The notes under the pieces were generated by a model. That model ran no database searches. It saw only the letters and a program-made list of their open reading frames with translations, and had not been told where the DNA came from. The position numbers were made by a program, and so were the translations under genes. This document shows positions 40,806-43,511 of a DNA stretch of 43,511 nucleotides, in pieces. This DNA is from Mycobacterium sp. (GTDB lineage Bacteria > Actinomycetota > Actinomycetes > Mycobacteriales > Mycobacteriaceae), in assembly GCF_019243155.1 (NCBI RefSeq), contig NZ_JAFAUS010000172.1, positions 1-43,511 on the forward strand, in the 5' to 3' direction. The first letter of the stretch is position 1. Each line of letters opens with the position of its first letter.

Positions 40806-41944
40806 CTCCCGTCATGGCTTCCGACTTCCTGGCCCAACACATCGGCGAAGTGCCACTGATCGACCAGCACGTCCACGGCTGCTGGTTGGCCGCCGGTGAT
40901 CGGCAACGCTTCGAGAACACACTCAATGAGGCCAACACCGAACCGATTGCGGACTCCGGTTTCGACTCCCAACTCGGCTTTGCCGTCCGCAGGCACTGTG
41001 CGCCCGTGCTGGGCCTACCCAAACACGTTGATCCGCAGCTCTATTGGGAGCGCCGCACCGAGTTCGACGAAGGCCAGCTGGCCCGGCTGTTTCTGCCGGC
41101 CGCGGGGGTGAGCGACTGGTTGGTGGACACCGGGATCCCGGGCGACATCGCCGGCGTGACGGACATGGCCGAAGCGTCAGGGGGCGGCGCTCACGAAATC
41201 GTCCGTCTCGAGGAGGTGGCCGAGCAAGCCGCTTGCGCGCCGGGCGATTACGCGGCGGCATTCGAAGAGATCCTGCACCGGCGCGCGGCCACCGCGGTGG
41301 GCACCAAGTCGATCCTGGCCTACCGGGGCGGGTTCGACGGTGACCTGAGCGAACCGTCGCCGGCCCAGGTCGCCGCGGCCGCCGGCCGATGGCGCGAGCG
41401 CGGCGGTACCCGCTTGCAGGATCGCGTCCTGTTGCGATTCGGGTTGCATCAGGCGTTGCGGCTCGGCAAGCCATTGCAGTTTCACGTCGGCTTCGGCGAC
41501 CGGGACTGCGACCTGCATAAGGCCAATCCGCTGCTGCTGCTTGACTTTCTGCGCGTATCGGCCGATACCCCGATCGTGCTGTTGCACTGCTATCCCTATG
41601 AACGAGAGGCCGGATACCTGGCGCAGGCGTTCAACAACGTCTACCTCGACGGCGGTTTGAGCGTGAACTATCTGGGGGCCCGGGCACCGGCGTTCCTCTC
41701 GCGGTTGCTCGAGATGGCGCCCTTCCGCAAGCTCCTCTACTCGTCGGACGGATTTGGCCCGGCAGAACTCCACTTTCTTGGTGCGGCATTGTGGCGCAAC
41801 AGTATTCACCGCGTACTAAGCGGTTTCGTGGCGAACGGCGACTGGAACGAATCCGACGCCGTCCGAGTCGTCGACCTCATCGCCCACGGCAACGCCGCGC
41901 GCCTCTACAACCTCGACGACGCAAGGCGCCGAAAACGGTCCTAG
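40802..41944 (+). CDS. FluG-N-terminal-like amidohydrolase (Rv1879-like)
   Basis: A 380-residue TIM-barrel metal-dependent hydrolase. Metal ligands are suggested by LIDQHVHG (His23, His25), LQFHVGFGD, VLLHCYPYEREAGYLA and LLYSSDGFGPAE (Asp). GTKSILAYRGGFD may hold the bridging Lys. This is the domain that in fungal and plant FluG-type proteins is fused in front of a glutamine-synthetase domain. Here the two are separate but share GTGA at 40802-40805. Joint action on a gamma-glutamylated compound is my inference. The stop overlaps that of the mmpL gene (CTAG). Confidence 0.9.
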   Translation: MTPVMASDFLAQHIGEVPLIDQHVHGCWLAAGDRQRFENTLNEANTEPIADSGFDSQLGFAVRRHCAPVLGLPKHVDPQLYWERRTEFDEGQLARLFLPAAGVSDWLVDTGIPGDIAGVTDMAEASGGGAHEIVRLEEVAEQAACAPGDYAAAFEEILHRRAATAVGTKSILAYRGGFDGDLSEPSPAQVAAAAGRWRERGGTRLQDRVLLRFGLHQALRLGKPLQFHVGFGDRDCDLHKANPLLLLDFLRVSADTPIVLLHCYPYEREAGYLAQAFNNVYLDGGLSVNYLGARAPAFLSRLLEMAPFRKLLYSSDGFGPAELHFLGAALWRNSIHRVLSGFVANGDWNESDAVRVVDLIAHGNAARLYNLDDARRRKRS

Positions 41945-43511
41945 CTCTGCGGTTGCGGCCGGGTACGCACCAGTGTCGGCCACCAGAACCAGGGCCCCAT
42001 GATTCGCAGAATGCAGGGCACGACGAACGAACGTACGATCAGCGTGTCGAGTAGCAGACCGATACACACGGTCGAACCCACTTGACCGACGGTTCTGAGC
42101 TGGCTGCTCAGCATCGCGAGCATGGTGAACGCGAACACCAAACCCGCTGACGTCACCACGCCACCCGTGCTCCCGAGCGCGCGGATGAGGCCGGTGTGAA
42201 TTCCGGCGTGCAGTTCCTCTTTGACTCGGAGGATCAACAGCAGGTTGTAGTCCGAACCCACCGCCACCAGGATGATGAACGTGAGCGGCAGGATCAGCCA
42301 GTACAGCGGCAGGCCGATGAGGTGTTGCCAGACGAGTATGGAAAGCCCGAACGCTCCGGCGTAGGAGAAGGCCACCGTGGCGGGGATGACTATGGCGGCC
42401 ATCAGACTCCGCGTCAGGAACAACATGATCAAGAAAATCAGCACGAAGGCGGCTATCGCCACGATCAGCAGATCGGACATGGCGTATTGCTTGATGTCCT
42501 TATTGGTTGACCCCGAACCGCCGATATATATCTTCGCGCCGGCCAGCGAGGTCTCTTTGAGCGCCGCGGTTATAGCGTCGGGGAACTGCTCGACATGCTG
42601 TACGCCTTCCGGGCCATTGGCGTCCCCCGTGTGGGTGACGATGAACCGAGCAGCCTTGCCGTCCGGCGACATCAGGAGCTTCATGCCGGTCTTGACGTCT
42701 TCGTTGTCGAATCCCTCGTGCGGGATGTAGAAGAAGTCATCGCTGCGCGACTGGTCGAAGTCGAGCCCCACATTTATCTGGTCGAAGTATGTCTGGTCGG
42801 TCTGGGTGGTTTGCAGAGACGAGGAACCGTAGGTGTTGACCAAAAGAGCCGCCAAAGACTCCGAGTCGTCGGCCGTGAGTTTCAGTTGCTCGATGATCTG
42901 CGGGAACGCCTTATCCACCTCCACGAGAGAGACTCTCGCGAACTTGATGTCTTCGGCCAGGTGGTCGATCTGGTCGAGTCCGTCGAACAACGATCTGAAC
43001 GACCAGCAGATGGGAATGTCGAAACAGTGTTTCTCCCAATAGAAGTAGCTTTTGATCGGACGGAAGAAATCGTCGACGTTCGCGATCTCCTCGTTGATCT
43101 CGTTGCTGACCCGCTCCAGATCTTCGACGGTGAGCACCGTCTGATGAAGTTCGTCGGACACCCTCTGAAAGAAGCCGATTTCCTTGCGCAACACCTCGAC
43201 AGTGTGCGTAGTGATCTGTGCCTGCTGGCTGGTATTGGCGTTTTGCTGTTGGTTGAACGGGAGCTGTTGACCGTTCCCGCTGCCTTGTGTGGTGAACAAG
43301 TAGGGAATCGTGGCATGTTCCAGCGCTCGGCCCATGGGCCTGGTGATGCTCTGCACCATCGCGACCCCGGGAAGACGCTCAAGGGCTTTGGCCGCCCGGT
43401 CTAGCGAGATGAAGTCAGCCGAGTTGCGCAGGTCGTGATCCGACTCGATCATCAGCATCTCGGAGAACAGCTTGCTCTTCGGGAAGTGCCGATCCGCCGC
43501 CTGGAAACCCT
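41941..43511 (-). CDS. MmpL-family (RND) membrane transporter, N-terminal part outside window
   Basis: The last 522 residues of an MmpL transporter. The frame is open to the window end, where it reads GFQAADRHFPKSKLFSE ahead of MLMIESDHDLRNSADFISLD, the well-known periplasmic PN2 start of the MmpL4/MmpL5 group. A long extracytoplasmic domain with helical segments (about 45-330) follows. Five or six helices come next, including LLIVAIAAFVLIFLIMLFLT and the proton-relay helix LTFIILVAVGSDYNLLLILRV with its Asp-Tyr pair. The protein ends shortly after GPWFWWPTLVRTRPQPQS. The substrate cannot be told from this part: siderophore, glycopeptidolipid and other lipids are all known for the family. Any MmpS partner would be beyond the edge. 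Confidence 0.93.
   Translation of the reverse strand, partial: GFQAADRHFPKSKLFSEMLMIESDHDLRNSADFISLDRAAKALERLPGVAMVQSITRPMGRALEHATIPYLFTTQGSGNGQQLPFNQQQNANTSQQAQITTHTVEVLRKEIGFFQRVSDELHQTVLTVEDLERVSNEINEEIANVDDFFRPIKSYFYWEKHCFDIPICWSFRSLFDGLDQIDHLAEDIKFARVSLVEVDKAFPQIIEQLKLTADDSESLAALLVNTYGSSSLQTTQTDQTYFDQINVGLDFDQSRSDDFFYIPHEGFDNEDVKTGMKLLMSPDGKAARFIVTHTGDANGPEGVQHVEQFPDAITAALKETSLAGAKIYIGGSGSTNKDIKQYAMSDLLIVAIAAFVLIFLIMLFLTRSLMAAIVIPATVAFSYAGAFGLSILVWQHLIGLPLYWLILPLTFIILVAVGSDYNLLLILRVKEELHAGIHTGLIRALGSTGGVVTSAGLVFAFTMLAMLSSQLRTVGQVGSTVCIGLLLDTLIVRSFVVPCILRIMGPWFWWPTLVRTRPQPQS

Noticed and set aside
1..43511. CRISPR arrays, tRNA or rRNA genes, insertion sequences and prophage
   Set aside because: No regularly spaced repeats, cloverleaf, transposase or integrase motifs were seen on either strand.

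Overview
The window is chromosomal DNA from a high-GC mycobacterium, most likely a slow-growing non-tuberculous species near the Mycobacterium avium group. The evidence is the Apa/FAP secreted Ala-Pro antigen, several F420-type enzymes, an MmpL transporter, tandem IdeR boxes, frequent GTG starts and many likely leaderless genes. From memory, gene order follows the M. tuberculosis ndh to Rv1879 region closely. Extra genes interrupt it: xfp phosphoketolase, a CGNR protein with a microprotein, uppP, lon, an amylase-ahpD-ahpC-oxyR block, and bfd. No tRNA, rRNA, insertion sequence, prophage or CRISPR array was seen, and no gene-free stretch exceeds 300 bp.

Left part (1-15.2 kb): ndh (3' end cut by the window edge), an LLM oxidoreductase and an SDR read leftward. 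The molybdate ABC transporter modABC reads rightward, followed by apa, a small GlsB/YeaQ-type membrane protein and adhA. Then come a leftward CPBP membrane protease and a CGNR zinc-finger protein divergent from a 45-residue membrane ORF. A leftward SDR-xfp pair, a GNAT acetyltransferase and a leftward UppP-type phosphatase complete this part.

Middle (15.4-29.4 kb): a rightward trio encodes a two-domain CoA-transferase, a thiolase-like protein without the expected nucleophile, and an SDR fused to a PEP-synthase-like fragment. All three look catalytically unusual and may form one uncharacterised acyl-CoA pathway. A leftward series follows: NAD(P)H-ferredoxin-type reductase, DUF72, HhH glycosylase-like, TfoX-N, Ddn-like, Lon and LldD2. 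lldD2 and a DUF1810 gene share an 18-bp divergent start region.

Right part (29.4-43.5 kb): an oxidative-stress and iron block holds ahpC-ahpD divergent from an intact oxyR, and bfd divergent from bfrA across two IdeR boxes. Around them are a GH13 hydrolase, an EthD-like protein, a PPOX protein, a crotonase and a DHA2 exporter with a cytosolic tail. The window ends with an AhpD-like protein, an LLM oxidoreductase, the translationally coupled glnA3-amidohydrolase pair (a split FluG arrangement) and a leftward mmpL whose 5' end lies outside.

A recurring feature is a TANNNT hexamer placed 6-7 nt before the start codon with no Shine-Dalgarno sequence, the mycobacterial leaderless pattern. It supports start choices for at least ten genes here.
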